NCBI RefSeq assembly: GCF_026965555.1
Contig: NZ_CP114040.1
Span: 10,514,001-10,578,000 of the forward strand
Direction of reading: 5' to 3'
Length of the DNA stretch: 64,000 bases
Source of the DNA: Nannocystis punicea
GTDB taxonomy: Bacteria; Myxococcota_A; Polyangia; Nannocystales; Nannocystaceae
The position numbers and the translations under genes were made by a program. Shown piece by piece: positions 24,582 to 33,336 of this stretch (position 1 is the stretch's first letter; each line of letters starts with the position of its first letter). The notes beneath the pieces are model-generated. The model saw nothing but the letters and a program-made list of their open reading frames with translations, had not been told where the DNA came from and made no database searches.

Positions 24582-25904
24582 ATGCGACGTTTTTCGGGTG
24601 TTCTGATCTTGGCTTCTTTCGGGCTCGTGAGCGGCTGCGGCGACAACGGCAACGACACACAGGGTGCCACCGGCACCATGACGATGACGACCACGTTGAC
24701 GACGTTGACGACCACGCCGAGCACCACCACCGGCAGCGAGTCCGACACGACCGTGCCGACCACCACCGAGGGCACCGGCACCGTCAGCGAGTCGACCACC
24801 GGCCCCACCACCACCGAGGGCACCGGCCCGACCAGCACCACCGAGTCGGTCGACACCACCACCGCGGGCCCGACCACCGAGCCGCTGACGTCGACGACGC
24901 TGATGACGATGGGCACCACCGGCAACACGCCGTGTCAGGAGATCTCCGTCACCGTCCAGCCGATCAAGCCGAACACGATGCTCGTGCTCGACAAGTCGGG
25001 CTCGATGCTGCAGACGTGGGACGCCGACGCCGACCCCAACACGCCGGCCGTCACCCGCTGGTACAGCCTCTACGGCGTCGTCAACCAGGTGCTGACCGAC
25101 TTCAACGACAAGTTCAACTTCGGCATGAACCTGTTCCCGTCGAAGAACGCGCTGGCCGAGTACAAGATGACGGCCTGCCTGGTCAACGACACCGTCGAGG
25201 TCCCGGTCGCCGAGCTCAACAAGGACGCGATCATCCCGGTCCTGCCGGCCCAGAGCAACATGACGATCGCCGGCGGCACCCCGACCGCGCTCGGCATGAC
25301 GGCCGCGCTCGAGCACCTCAAGTCGCTCGACCCGGCGGTGCCGCGCATCGTCATGCTCGTCACCGACGGCGCCGCCAACTGCAGCACCACCGCCGCCAAC
25401 CTCACCGAGCTGTTCGAGGTCTACGACGCCAACCTGGCCCCGATCGTCGGCGACGCCTTCTCGGTCGACAGCATCCCGACCTACGTCATCGGCATCGCCA
25501 TCGACAACGCGCCGAACCCGAACATCCAGGACGGCAACCCCAACACCATCAACCCGTACGAGAAGCTCAACGAGCTGGCGACGCTCGGCGGCACGGCGAA
25601 GGCGGGCGACGAGAAGTTCTACAGCGCCAAGAACGCGATCGAGCTCAGCGACGCGCTCAACGCCATCGTCCAGGACGCGCAGAGCTGCATCATCCCGCTC
25701 GAGTCGCCGCCGGCGTTCCCCGACAAGACGATCGTCAAGCTCGGCAACACCGAGATCCCGATGATCACCGACTGCGCCAACGAGAGCGGCTGGCGCTACA
25801 TCGAGCCGATGCCGTACACGGCGCTCGAGCTGTGCGGCACCGCCTGCGCCGACCTCAAGATCGCCGGCGCGGCCGACGTCGAGTACTACTGCGACGCCGG
25901 CTGA
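24582..25904 (+). CDS. von Willebrand A-domain lipoprotein
   Basis: 440 residues. Lipobox LVSGC (Cys19), about 95 residues of Thr/Ser/Gly/Glu repeats (TTTEGTGTVSES-like), then a vWA domain from about 118. The metal motif DKSGSM (137-142) is intact, unlike in the B family, and VMLVTDGAANC and the Thr site near GGTPTALGM are present. Extra cysteines near the C terminus (CANESGWRY, CGTACADLK) suggest disulphides. vWA lipoproteins of this kind mediate adhesion or complex assembly outside the cell. GGGAGAG precedes ATG 24582; two GTGs just upstream are alternatives. It is co-directional with the next large secreted protein. Confidence 0.88.
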   Translation: MRRFSGVLILASFGLVSGCGDNGNDTQGATGTMTMTTTLTTLTTTPSTTTGSESDTTVPTTTEGTGTVSESTTGPTTTEGTGPTSTTESVDTTTAGPTTEPLTSTTLMTMGTTGNTPCQEISVTVQPIKPNTMLVLDKSGSMLQTWDADADPNTPAVTRWYSLYGVVNQVLTDFNDKFNFGMNLFPSKNALAEYKMTACLVNDTVEVPVAELNKDAIIPVLPAQSNMTIAGGTPTALGMTAALEHLKSLDPAVPRIVMLVTDGAANCSTTAANLTELFEVYDANLAPIVGDAFSVDSIPTYVIGIAIDNAPNPNIQDGNPNTINPYEKLNELATLGGTAKAGDEKFYSAKNAIELSDALNAIVQDAQSCIIPLESPPAFPDKTIVKLGNTEIPMITDCANESGWRYIEPMPYTALELCGTACADLKIAGAADVEYYCDAG

Positions 25905-26042
25905 GCGGCGCCGCGCGGCGGTCCACCCGCAGCTTTCGAGCCGCGCGCACCGTCGCGCGGCTCGTCTGCTTCTTGCGCCCGAACGGCCGCTCCGACGCGC
26001 CTCGCTCCGGCTTCTCCGCGCAAGGGTCCCATCTTGCCGGAC

Positions 26043-28052
26043 ATGTGGACTCGTCGCCCCCCGGGCCTTGCCTCTATCGCCGCGGTCCTCGCCGCGCTGT
26101 CGTCCGCCTGCACCGACGACCGCCCCGCCGCCACGGCGGGTAACACCGACCCGCCGCCCGGCATCACCAGCGTCACGACCGTCGGCACCTCGAGCGCCGC
26201 GACCGACACCGCGGGGACAGTCACCGACGGCGGCACCGAGCCGGGTGAAGCGACCTCCATGCCGGCCGCGCCGACGGTCGGCGGCTGCGTACCCGACTGT
26301 CCCGAAGGACAGTATTGCCTCGGCGACCTGTGCCTGCCCGGCTGCGACGACGACGGCGACTGCGTCGCGCCGAGCACCTGCGACCTCGCCGACCACACGT
26401 GCAAGGGCTGCACCTCCGACGCCGGCTGCGACCCCGGCAGCGTGTGCCAGGACGGCACCTGCATGGCCGGCTGCAGCGACGGCCAGCCGTGCGACGGCGG
26501 CCTCGCCTGCTGCGGCGGCGCCTGCGTCGACCCGCTCGCCGACCCGGCCCACTGCGGCGGCTGCGACCCGTGCGAGGCCCCGCTCCACGCCGCCGCGACC
26601 TGTTCCATGGGACAGTGCGACCTCGGCCCCTGCGACGACGGCTGGCAGGACTGCGACGGCGACCCCGCCAACGGCTGCGAGAAGCAGGGCAGCTGCCAGT
26701 GCACCCCGAACGCGGTCGAGGACTGCTACGGCGGCCCGGCCGGCACCGCGGGCGTCGGCGCCTGCAAGCCCGGCACGCGCACGTGCAACCCGCAGGGCAC
26801 CGGCTTCGGCGCGTGCGAGGGCGAGGTCCTGCCGGCGACCACCGACCTCTGCGCCAACACCGTCGACGACGACTGCGACGGCGAGGTCGACGAGGACGCC
26901 GACGCCGACAGCGACGGCTGGACTTTGTGCGGCGGCGACTGCTGCGACGAGATCGGCCCCGACTGCAGCAACCCCGACCTCGTCAACCCCGGCGCCTTCG
27001 AGGTCATGGGCAACGCAGTCGACGACGACTGCGACGGCGGGGCCGACAACGTCCTGCCGGCCTGCGACGGCGGGCTCGCCAGCGACTCGAGCGACCCGCT
27101 GGAGTACGCGCGGGCCATGGACCTGTGCCAGTTCACCAGCGAGGACGCGCCGCTGGCAGACCGCAAGTGGGGCGTGATCTCCGGCGCCTTCAGCCGCTCG
27201 GACGGCAGCGGCGCGCCGGCCAGCGCCGCGAAGTCGATCCGCCCCGACTTCGGCACCGTCATCGTCCCGCAGAAGAACCAGCGCCTGGTCGTCCTGTCGA
27301 CCGGGGCCGCGGCCGCCAACAAGGACACCAAGCCGAGCTTCTCCGCCTTCCAGGGCGGCACCGAGCTGGGCACGCCCGCGGCCGTGCCCGCCGACTGGCT
27401 GGCCGCCAACGGCGACAACTTCCCCAACGCGCCCGGCTGCCCGAAGCCCGGCGGCGGCGCGACCGGGCAGGACACGATCCAGCTGAAGCTGCGGATCCGC
27501 GTGCCCACCAACGCGAAGTCGTTCAGCGCCCACGTGTACTTCTTCTCGAGCGAGTACCCCGAGTGGGTGTGCAGCCCGTACAACGACTTCTTCCTGGCCC
27601 TGGTCGACGGCGAGGGCGCGGGCAACCCGGCCGACAAGAACGTCGCCATCTACAAGAACCCGATGAACCAGCTGTTCCCGCTCGGGGTCAACATCCTCAA
27701 GGGCGCGCCCGGCCTGTTCACGCAGTGCAAGAACGGCCAGGTCAGCTGCGCCGCCCCGCCGGCCGGGACCTACGACAGCTGCGTCGGCAACGACGAGCTC
27801 GCCGGCACCGGCTTCCACAACCTGAACCCCCAGCCGCACTTCAAGGACGACCTGGGCTTCTGCGGCAGCAACAACCAGGTCGGCGGCGGCACCGGCTGGC
27901 TCAAGATGTCCGGCAACGTCGAACCCGGCGAGACGATGGAGCTCCGGTTCGTCCTGTGGGACACCGGCGACCCCTGGTACGACTCCCTGGTGCTGATCGA
28001 CAACTTCGAGTGGTCGCTGCAAGCGTCGCAGCCGGGCGTCAAGCCGGGCTGA
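26043..28052 (+). CDS. MopE-like / choice-of-anchor L secreted lipoprotein
   Basis: 669 residues. Lipobox ALSSAC (Cys23), a Thr/Pro-rich spacer, then a Cys-rich region (about 80-260) with many CxxxC pairs. Two copies of the MopE-type motif follow: CANTVDDDCDGEVDEDAD and VMGNAVDDDCDGG. A large domain from about 340 has SFSAHVYFFSSEYPEWVC and SPYNDFFLALVDG, which matches the choice-of-anchor L family of secreted bacterial proteins. MopE motifs bind metal ions in related proteins. An in-frame TTG at 26034 is an alternative start; ATG 26043 lies in GGACATG. It ends nine bp before a palindrome array. Role: surface or matrix protein, not further defined. Confidence 0.88.
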   Translation: MWTRRPPGLASIAAVLAALSSACTDDRPAATAGNTDPPPGITSVTTVGTSSAATDTAGTVTDGGTEPGEATSMPAAPTVGGCVPDCPEGQYCLGDLCLPGCDDDGDCVAPSTCDLADHTCKGCTSDAGCDPGSVCQDGTCMAGCSDGQPCDGGLACCGGACVDPLADPAHCGGCDPCEAPLHAAATCSMGQCDLGPCDDGWQDCDGDPANGCEKQGSCQCTPNAVEDCYGGPAGTAGVGACKPGTRTCNPQGTGFGACEGEVLPATTDLCANTVDDDCDGEVDEDADADSDGWTLCGGDCCDEIGPDCSNPDLVNPGAFEVMGNAVDDDCDGGADNVLPACDGGLASDSSDPLEYARAMDLCQFTSEDAPLADRKWGVISGAFSRSDGSGAPASAAKSIRPDFGTVIVPQKNQRLVVLSTGAAAANKDTKPSFSAFQGGTELGTPAAVPADWLAANGDNFPNAPGCPKPGGGATGQDTIQLKLRIRVPTNAKSFSAHVYFFSSEYPEWVCSPYNDFFLALVDGEGAGNPADKNVAIYKNPMNQLFPLGVNILKGAPGLFTQCKNGQVSCAAPPAGTYDSCVGNDELAGTGFHNLNPQPHFKDDLGFCGSNNQVGGGTGWLKMSGNVEPGETMELRFVLWDTGDPWYDSLVLIDNFEWSLQASQPGVKPG

Positions 28053-28061
28053 GCCGCTTCA

Positions 28062-28127
28062 GGACATGTCCCATCGAGCATGTCCGATGCGACATGTCGC
28101 CTCAGACATGCTTTCGAGGACATGTCT
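28062..28127. repeat. 14-bp-phased CATG palindrome array, five units, at a convergent junction
   Basis: CATG at 28065, 28079, 28093, 28107 and 28121, exactly 14 bp apart; contexts such as GGACATGTCC and GACATGTC. It occupies the whole gap between two converging genes (stops at 28052 and 28127). Confidence 0.92.
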
Positions 28128-29647
28128 CATCCGCCCTCGACCTCGTCGGTGATCCCGGCGAGCGCGCGGGCCAGCGCCTTCTTGTCCTCGACCTGCATCT
28201 GCCGGGCGATCTGGATCCGCTGGGCCTGCGGCGAGCCGGCGCCGTGCATCGACTCGGTCAGGTAGCCGACGGCGTTGCGCCCCATCGTCATGTTCTCGAT
28301 CAGTCGCAGCGCCCGCGCCCGCGCCTCGGCCGACACGCCGTCGCGGCCGCGCAGGTACTTCTTCAACAGCGGCCCGACCTCGGGGTCGGCGAAGTCGCGC
28401 TCGGACGGCAGCGTCGCCAGCAGCCCGCCGGCGAGGTCCTGGGCCAGGCGCGCCAGCTCGTAGGGGAAGCGGGTGACGTTGTGCTTGCACACGTTGGCGA
28501 GCATCGGGTCGTTCTGCCAGTTGCCGGCGGGCGTGGCCGTCGACTCGTGCGACGCCGCGATCCCGGCGCCGTAGATCGTCTCGTTGAGGTGGGCCATCTC
28601 GACCAGCTTGTCGCGCACGTGCGAGACCTGCGGCACCCCGTTGTAATCGGCGATCAGCGCCGCCGCGCCGATCAGCACGTCGCCGACGCCCGCCTTGCAC
28701 ACGTAGCTGCGGCGGTGATACGCGGTGAACCGCTCGACCAGGTCGGCCGCGAACTCGAACTCGCCGTCCATGAACACCAGCTCGTCGGGCACGAACACGT
28801 CGTCGAGGATGATGAGCGCCTCCTGGCCGCCGTAGCGGGCGTTGCCGACGTCGACCGCGCCGCCCTCGAGCGCCCGCGTGTCGCACGACTGCCGCCCGAC
28901 CACGAAGGTCAGCCCCGGGTGGTCGACCGGCACCGCGCACACGATCGCGTGGTCGCGGTCGCGCGGCCCGAGCCGCATCGTCGGCATCACCACGATCCAG
29001 TGCGAGTTGATGCAGCCGGTCTGGTGCGCCTTGGCCCCGCGGATCACCACCCCGCCCGGCTCGCGCCGGACCACCCGCACGAACATGTCCGGGTCGCTCT
29101 GCTCGTGCGGCGCCTTGCCCCGGTCGCCCTTCACGTCGGTCATCGCCCCGCCGACCACCAGGTTCTGGCCCTGCATCGCCCGCACGAACGCCCGCAGGCG
29201 CTCGTGGTAGGGCGTCCGGTGCGCCTGGTCGATGAGCCAGGTGGTGGCGAACAGCGCGTTGATCGCGTCCATGCCGACGCAGCGCTGGAAGCAGGTCCCG
29301 GTCAGCTGCCCGAGCCGCCGCTGCATCTTGTTCTGCTGCACCACGTCGGCCGCCGACTCGGTGACGTGGAGGAAGCGATTGACCCGCCGGCCCGTCTCGC
29401 TCACCACCGCGGTCGCCAGCTCGGGGCGCTCGAGCGCGAGGTCGTAGGTGCGCGCGACCGCGTTGATCGATGGCCGCAGGACCGGGTGGTCGACCGGCTC
29501 GGCCACCCGCTCGCCGAGCAGGAACACCCGCAGCCCGCGCCCGCGCAGGCTGGCGACGTAGTCCTCGCCGGTGACGATCGGCGGCCGCGGCTTCAACCAC
29601 GGCGGGGACGGCTCGGTCTCGCTCGACGATGCGGCGGCGCCTGACAT
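28127..29647 (-). CDS. 4-hydroxybutyryl-CoA dehydratase-like flavoprotein (HpaB/AbfD family)
   Basis: 506 residues, the fold of the 4-hydroxyphenylacetate 3-hydroxylase/acyl-CoA dehydrogenase-like family. TGTCFQRCVGMDAINALF gives Cys119-x3-Cys123, and AYHRRSYVCKAG gives His311, Tyr315 and Cys317. In AbfD four such residues (two Cys, His, Cys) hold a [4Fe-4S] cluster, and a Tyr acts in the dehydration of 4-hydroxybutyryl-CoA to crotonyl-CoA. Here the Tyr-to-Cys gap appears one residue shorter than I recall for AbfD. Flavin-site segments GCINSHWIVVMPTM and DDVFVPDELVF are present. No other 4-hydroxybutyrate genes are nearby. A plain flavin monooxygenase is less likely because of the cluster-type residues. 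Confidence 0.8.
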   Translation of the reverse strand: MSGAAASSSETEPSPPWLKPRPPIVTGEDYVASLRGRGLRVFLLGERVAEPVDHPVLRPSINAVARTYDLALERPELATAVVSETGRRVNRFLHVTESAADVVQQNKMQRRLGQLTGTCFQRCVGMDAINALFATTWLIDQAHRTPYHERLRAFVRAMQGQNLVVGGAMTDVKGDRGKAPHEQSDPDMFVRVVRREPGGVVIRGAKAHQTGCINSHWIVVMPTMRLGPRDRDHAIVCAVPVDHPGLTFVVGRQSCDTRALEGGAVDVGNARYGGQEALIILDDVFVPDELVFMDGEFEFAADLVERFTAYHRRSYVCKAGVGDVLIGAAALIADYNGVPQVSHVRDKLVEMAHLNETIYGAGIAASHESTATPAGNWQNDPMLANVCKHNVTRFPYELARLAQDLAGGLLATLPSERDFADPEVGPLLKKYLRGRDGVSAEARARALRLIENMTMGRNAVGYLTESMHGAGSPQAQRIQIARQMQVEDKKALARALAGITDEVEGG

Positions 29648-29722
29648 GACCGCCAGGATACCCGACGCACCCGCCGCCGGGCACCGCCCAGCCGCCCTCG
29701 CGCCAGACCGTCACGCCGCGCA

Positions 29723-30595
29723 TCACTGCGAGCCGGCCGACGCGCGGCGTCGGCCGAGGCGCACGCCGACCAGTCCGGCGATCACCAGCAAGGCGACCAC
29801 GAGCGGCCACAGCCACGCCGGCGACTCGTCGGACCCGGGGAGAGCCGGCGGACCTCCGGCGAAATTTTCATCGGCGGTATCCACGGGCGGCGGCAGGGAC
29901 TCGGGCTCGGGGATGAACGACGGGTCGGGCGGCAGATTGCCCTTGCCCGCAGGCTGCGGGCGCAGCCCGTCCACGTACGCGAGGATCTCGCGAGTGCCGT
30001 CGCGGTAGGTGTACGTCACCTGGAGGCCGTGCACGCGGAACTCCTCGCCGACGCGCGCGAGCTCGAGGACATCGTGAAAGCTCCGCAGGGGGTCGCCGCT
30101 CGGGACGACGCTGTCGCGCTCGAGCACGAAGCCGGTGTCGCGGACCCGTGGGTCCGCACGGAAGAATTTGCTGCGACCATCGGCCCCGAGAGCGTCGATC
30201 GCGGCGATATGCAGCCCGTCGCGCTCGCCCTCGCCCTCGCCGGGCAGCGGCGCCGTCGGCTCGACCTTCAAGCCGGTGACGTCGACCACGTAGAGACGGG
30301 ACTCGCGGCAGTGGTACGCTGCACGATGCCTGCGGCCGGGACGGACGATCTCGTAGTCGACGAGGGCGGGCAGCTCGCCCTCGGCGTCGGCGACCTCGGC
30401 GGCGAGCGGCTCGCCGGTCCGGTAATCGCAGAGGACGGGGTACGCGACGAGGACGCGGCCCGAGAGCGCGTCGAGGCCGATGAGCTCGTAGCTGTAGTAA
30501 TGGGCCTGGAAGCCCGACGCCAGCCCGTCGGCCCGGGCCGTGCTCGCGGACAGCAGGGCCAGCGCGAGGAACGCGAGCCGAAGGCTTGCGGACAT
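29723..30595 (-). CDS. Secreted or membrane-anchored hypothetical protein with C-terminal sorting tail
   Basis: 290 residues from ATG 30595 (another ATG four codons earlier). The signal peptide ends at TARA-DG. The soluble region has strand-rich YYSYELIGLDALSGRVLVAY, a single early Cys pair and VHGLQVTYTYRDGTREILAY. A Pro/Glu/Ser stalk follows, then one helix (WLWPLVVALLVIAGLVGVRL) and RRRAS, like the sorting tails of myxobacterial surface proteins. I do not know the family. It is preceded 60 bp upstream by a histidine kinase gene on the same strand. Confidence 0.72.
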   Translation of the reverse strand: MSASLRLAFLALALLSASTARADGLASGFQAHYYSYELIGLDALSGRVLVAYPVLCDYRTGEPLAAEVADAEGELPALVDYEIVRPGRRHRAAYHCRESRLYVVDVTGLKVEPTAPLPGEGEGERDGLHIAAIDALGADGRSKFFRADPRVRDTGFVLERDSVVPSGDPLRSFHDVLELARVGEEFRVHGLQVTYTYRDGTREILAYVDGLRPQPAGKGNLPPDPSFIPEPESLPPPVDTADENFAGGPPALPGSDESPAWLWPLVVALLVIAGLVGVRLGRRRASAGSQ

Positions 30596-30655
30596 CGGCC
30601 CCAGCATCGACCATGCGAGGGCGCCCGTCCAGTGGCGCTCGCAATGCTCGCGGCG

Positions 30656-31822
30656 CTACGCCGGCACCGCCATCGGCATCGCCTGCGCCTGCCGCGGCAG
30701 CTTGCACGTGAAGGTCGTGCCGTCCTCGAGGCTCGAGCAGACGTCGATCGTGCCGCCGTGCGCCAGCACGATCTGGCGCGAGATGTGGAGCCCGAGCCCC
30801 AGCGAGGCCCGCGTCTGCAGCGACGAGTCGCTCTGGAACGGCTCGAAGATCGTGGCGCGGCGCTCCTGCGGGATCGGCGGGCCCCAGTTGTGCACCTCGA
30901 GCACCACAGCGTCGCTGTCGACGTCGACCCGCGTCCCCACCCGCACCACGGTGCCCGCCGGGCTGAACTTGAGCGCGTTCGTCAGCAGGTTCGAAAGCAC
31001 CTGCGCGATCCGGTCGGGGTCGACGCGCGCCTCCATCGGGTCGTCGCACGCGTACTCGATGATGCGCTCGGGGAACATCGTCGCCGCCTCGTCGATGGCC
31101 TCGCGCACGAGGCCCCGCAGCGAGACGTCCTGCGGCCTGACGGGGATCCGGCCCGACTTCCGCTCGTGGGTGTAGTCGAGGAGGTCGTTGATGAGCCGGG
31201 TCGCCCGGTGCGCGCCGGTCTCGATCCGCAGCAACAGGCGCGCCGTCTTGTCGTCGGCCGCGCCGCGGCGGACCACCGCCTCGGCCGCGATCAGGATCGC
31301 CGCCAGCGGGCTGCGCAGGTCGTGCGAGACGATCGCTATCAACTGCTGCTCGAACTCGCTCGCCCGCTCGCGCTCGGCCGCGCCGGCCTGCAGGTCGCGC
31401 TCGCGCTCGCACGAGTACTGGTCGACCGCCTCGGCGATGCCGTCGGCGAAGGCCGCCCACAGCGCTCGCACGTCGGCCATCCGCACGGGCACGCCCGACT
31501 CGTCGATGGTGTCGAGCAGGACCTCGCGCAGGATGTTGTACTCGACCACCAGAGTGCGCAGGTCGAAGCCGACCCGGTAGCGCTGACGGCCGTGCTCGCG
31601 GGCGACGTCCTCGACGGCGAGCGGCGCCTGCGAGCACCGCCGCACCGCGGCGGCCACCTCGGCGAGGAACTCCGGCAGGCTGTTGCGCAGGGTGGTCGCG
31701 CTGAGCTGGGCGTCGACCAGCGCGTGGCCCCGCATGCGCTCGCTCCAGCGCTCGATGATGTGTTCGCGGCGGCGCTCCAGCAGCTCGGCGAGCGCACAGG
31801 CCTGCGGAGATGGCGGCGTCAT
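30656..31822 (-). CDS. Sensor histidine kinase with RsbRD-like N-terminal domain
   Basis: 388 residues. The helical N-terminal domain (about 5-150, ALAELLERRREHIIERWSER ... VDQYSCERERDL) resembles the RsbRD globin-like sensor region of stress-response regulators. The HisKA box IVSHDLRSPLAAIL holds the phosphorylated His. The ATPase region has the N box LSNLLTNALKFS, the G1-like GPPIPQERR and the G2 box SLGLGLHISRQI. There is no membrane helix, so it is cytosolic. No response regulator is adjacent. ATG 31822 is chosen over an extension of 22 codons because a TACATT hexamer sits nine bases upstream, the leaderless layout seen elsewhere here. Confidence 0.9.
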   Translation of the reverse strand: MTPPSPQACALAELLERRREHIIERWSERMRGHALVDAQLSATTLRNSLPEFLAEVAAAVRRCSQAPLAVEDVAREHGRQRYRVGFDLRTLVVEYNILREVLLDTIDESGVPVRMADVRALWAAFADGIAEAVDQYSCERERDLQAGAAERERASEFEQQLIAIVSHDLRSPLAAILIAAEAVVRRGAADDKTARLLLRIETGAHRATRLINDLLDYTHERKSGRIPVRPQDVSLRGLVREAIDEAATMFPERIIEYACDDPMEARVDPDRIAQVLSNLLTNALKFSPAGTVVRVGTRVDVDSDAVVLEVHNWGPPIPQERRATIFEPFQSDSSLQTRASLGLGLHISRQIVLAHGGTIDVCSSLEDGTTFTCKLPRQAQAMPMAVPA

Positions 31823-31955
31823 GGTCCCGTCAATGTAGCCGATGTCCAACAGCCGGGACCGGGCCGCGGGCGCCTCGCCGCCGACCACGTCACGGATGCT
31901 GGGCCAGCCCCGGAGGAGCCGCCGGCGCCGCGCCCTCGCGCTGCGTTCGCCGCGG

Positions 31956-33266
31956 TCAGCGCTGGAACGAGTAGACCGAACCCAGCGCCAACAATTGCGT
32001 CAGCTCGTCGAGCGCGGTCCGGACCTCGCGCAGCAGCTGCGGGTCGGCGAGGTCGTCGGGCGTGAGGCGGTCGCGGTAGTGCTTCTCGACCCAGGCGACC
32101 AGCGCGGCCTCGAGGGCGTCGTCGACGATCACGCGCCCGCCGAGCGCGGCCATCTCGCGCTCGTCGAGGGTCACGCGCAGGCGCAGCGACGCCGGGCCGC
32201 CGCCGTGGCGCAGCGCCGGCCGCAGGTCGACCTCGCGGATCTGCGACACGTGGCCGTCGGCGACCAGGCGGTCGAGGTAGCCGCGCGCCGCGACGTTCTC
32301 GCGGGTCTCGGCAGCCACCAGGAAGCCGAGCTGTCCGTCGGGACAGGTGTAGAACTGGCCGCCGAACACGCTGGTGGCGACCGCGTCCTGCAGCGGCAGG
32401 TCGGCGTTGCGGGCCAGCGCGACCTGCAGCGCCGAGCCGAGGCGCCGCCGCAGCTCGGTCAGCACGCTGCCGACGTCGCGCAGCGCGAGCTCGTGGATCA
32501 GCAGCAGCGAGCCGTGCGCGACCGCGAGGACGTCGGTGTGCGAGGCGCCGCCGTCGAGGCCGTCGGGGTGCTGCTGCGGGAACAACACCCGCGCCGCCTC
32601 GAGCTGCAGCAGCCGCACCTGCGCCTGCGAGGCCTCGATCGTCTGCCGCGCCGGGAACCGCGCCGCCGCGTGCCGCACGTACGCGCCGCGGCCCCACGCG
32701 AACACGTGCACCGCCGGCCGCTCGCCGACCTTCAGCCGCAGCGTGTTGGCCGCGCCCTCGTCGCCGAGCTGATGCACCCCGGGCAGCGGCGCGTGCACGG
32801 CGAAGCGCGCCTCGTCGCGGAAGATCGCCGACAGCACCGCGTGCGTGGCCTCGGCCTCCTGCGAGCGGTGCAGCATGTGCTGCAGGTTGGCGACCACGAA
32901 GTGCACGCGGCCGTCGCGCGTGTCGCTGCTCGGCGCCACCGTCGCCGCGTTGGCGGCCCACATCGACGAGGGGTTGCTGCACAGGCGCAGCCACATGCCG
33001 TCGCCCTCGCCCGCGGCGCGCAGGACCCGCTCGTCGTCACCGGTGAAGCCGACCCGCCGCAGCCAGTCGACGTTGGGCCGCGGCTGCGGCGGCAGCACCG
33101 CCTGCTGCAGGCCGAGCGAGCGGGCCAGCCGGATCTTCGTCAGGCCCGCGAGCGCCGCGGCCTTCGGGTTGGTGGTCGAGCCGGCGCGCTGACTCGGCGC
33201 CACACCGGCGGCGAGCCCATCGTTGTAGGTCGGCCCGATCAGCCCGTCGAAGTTGACCTCGCCCAT
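31956..33266 (-). CDS. astB: N-succinylarginine dihydrolase (AstB) homologue with Cys-to-Ser active site
   Basis: 436 residues, co-linear with AstB of the arginine succinyltransferase pathway, which releases two ammonia and CO2 from N-succinylarginine to give succinylornithine. Diagnostic blocks: EVNFDGLIGPTYNDGL at the start, LGDEGAANTLRL (Glu170), GASHTDVLAVAHG (His243), and the C-terminal YRDRLTPDDLADPQLL and LLALGSVYSFQR. The catalytic block RNGGGPACLRLR of Escherichia coli reads RHGGGPASLRLR, so the nucleophile Cys365 is Ser360 here (codon TCG). The rest is intact. No astA, astC, astD or astE homologue lies in the window. It is either an inactive or repurposed amidinotransferase-fold enzyme, or one using Ser. 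Confidence 0.9.
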   Translation of the reverse strand: MGEVNFDGLIGPTYNDGLAAGVAPSQRAGSTTNPKAAALAGLTKIRLARSLGLQQAVLPPQPRPNVDWLRRVGFTGDDERVLRAAGEGDGMWLRLCSNPSSMWAANAATVAPSSDTRDGRVHFVVANLQHMLHRSQEAEATHAVLSAIFRDEARFAVHAPLPGVHQLGDEGAANTLRLKVGERPAVHVFAWGRGAYVRHAAARFPARQTIEASQAQVRLLQLEAARVLFPQQHPDGLDGGASHTDVLAVAHGSLLLIHELALRDVGSVLTELRRRLGSALQVALARNADLPLQDAVATSVFGGQFYTCPDGQLGFLVAAETRENVAARGYLDRLVADGHVSQIREVDLRPALRHGGGPASLRLRVTLDEREMAALGGRVIVDDALEAALVAWVEKHYRDRLTPDDLADPQLLREVRTALDELTQLLALGSVYSFQR

Positions 33267-33321
33267 GTCCTCGGGGTTTTGGCACCACCGAGGGCCGTGG
33301 CGCAAGCGCCGGGGCGCGCGG

Positions 33322-33327
33322 TATAGT
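33322..33327 (+). promoter_or_regulatory. -10-like TATAGT directly before a leaderless start
   Basis: TATAGT ends nine bases before TTG 33337, leaving no room for a ribosome site; this supports that start and a leaderless transcript. Confidence 0.45.
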
Positions 33328-33336
33328 GGCCGCGCG

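Noticed and set aside
24420..28022. 1200-codon minus-strand frame opposite the vWA and MopE-like genes
   Set aside because: Pure antisense shadow; the plus strand has signal peptides, a vWA metal site and choice-of-anchor motifs.
28062..28127. Match of RRRCATGYYY units to animal p53 response half-sites
   Set aside because: The resemblance is real but coincidental; no p53-like protein exists in bacteria and the 14-bp phasing is not needed for p53.
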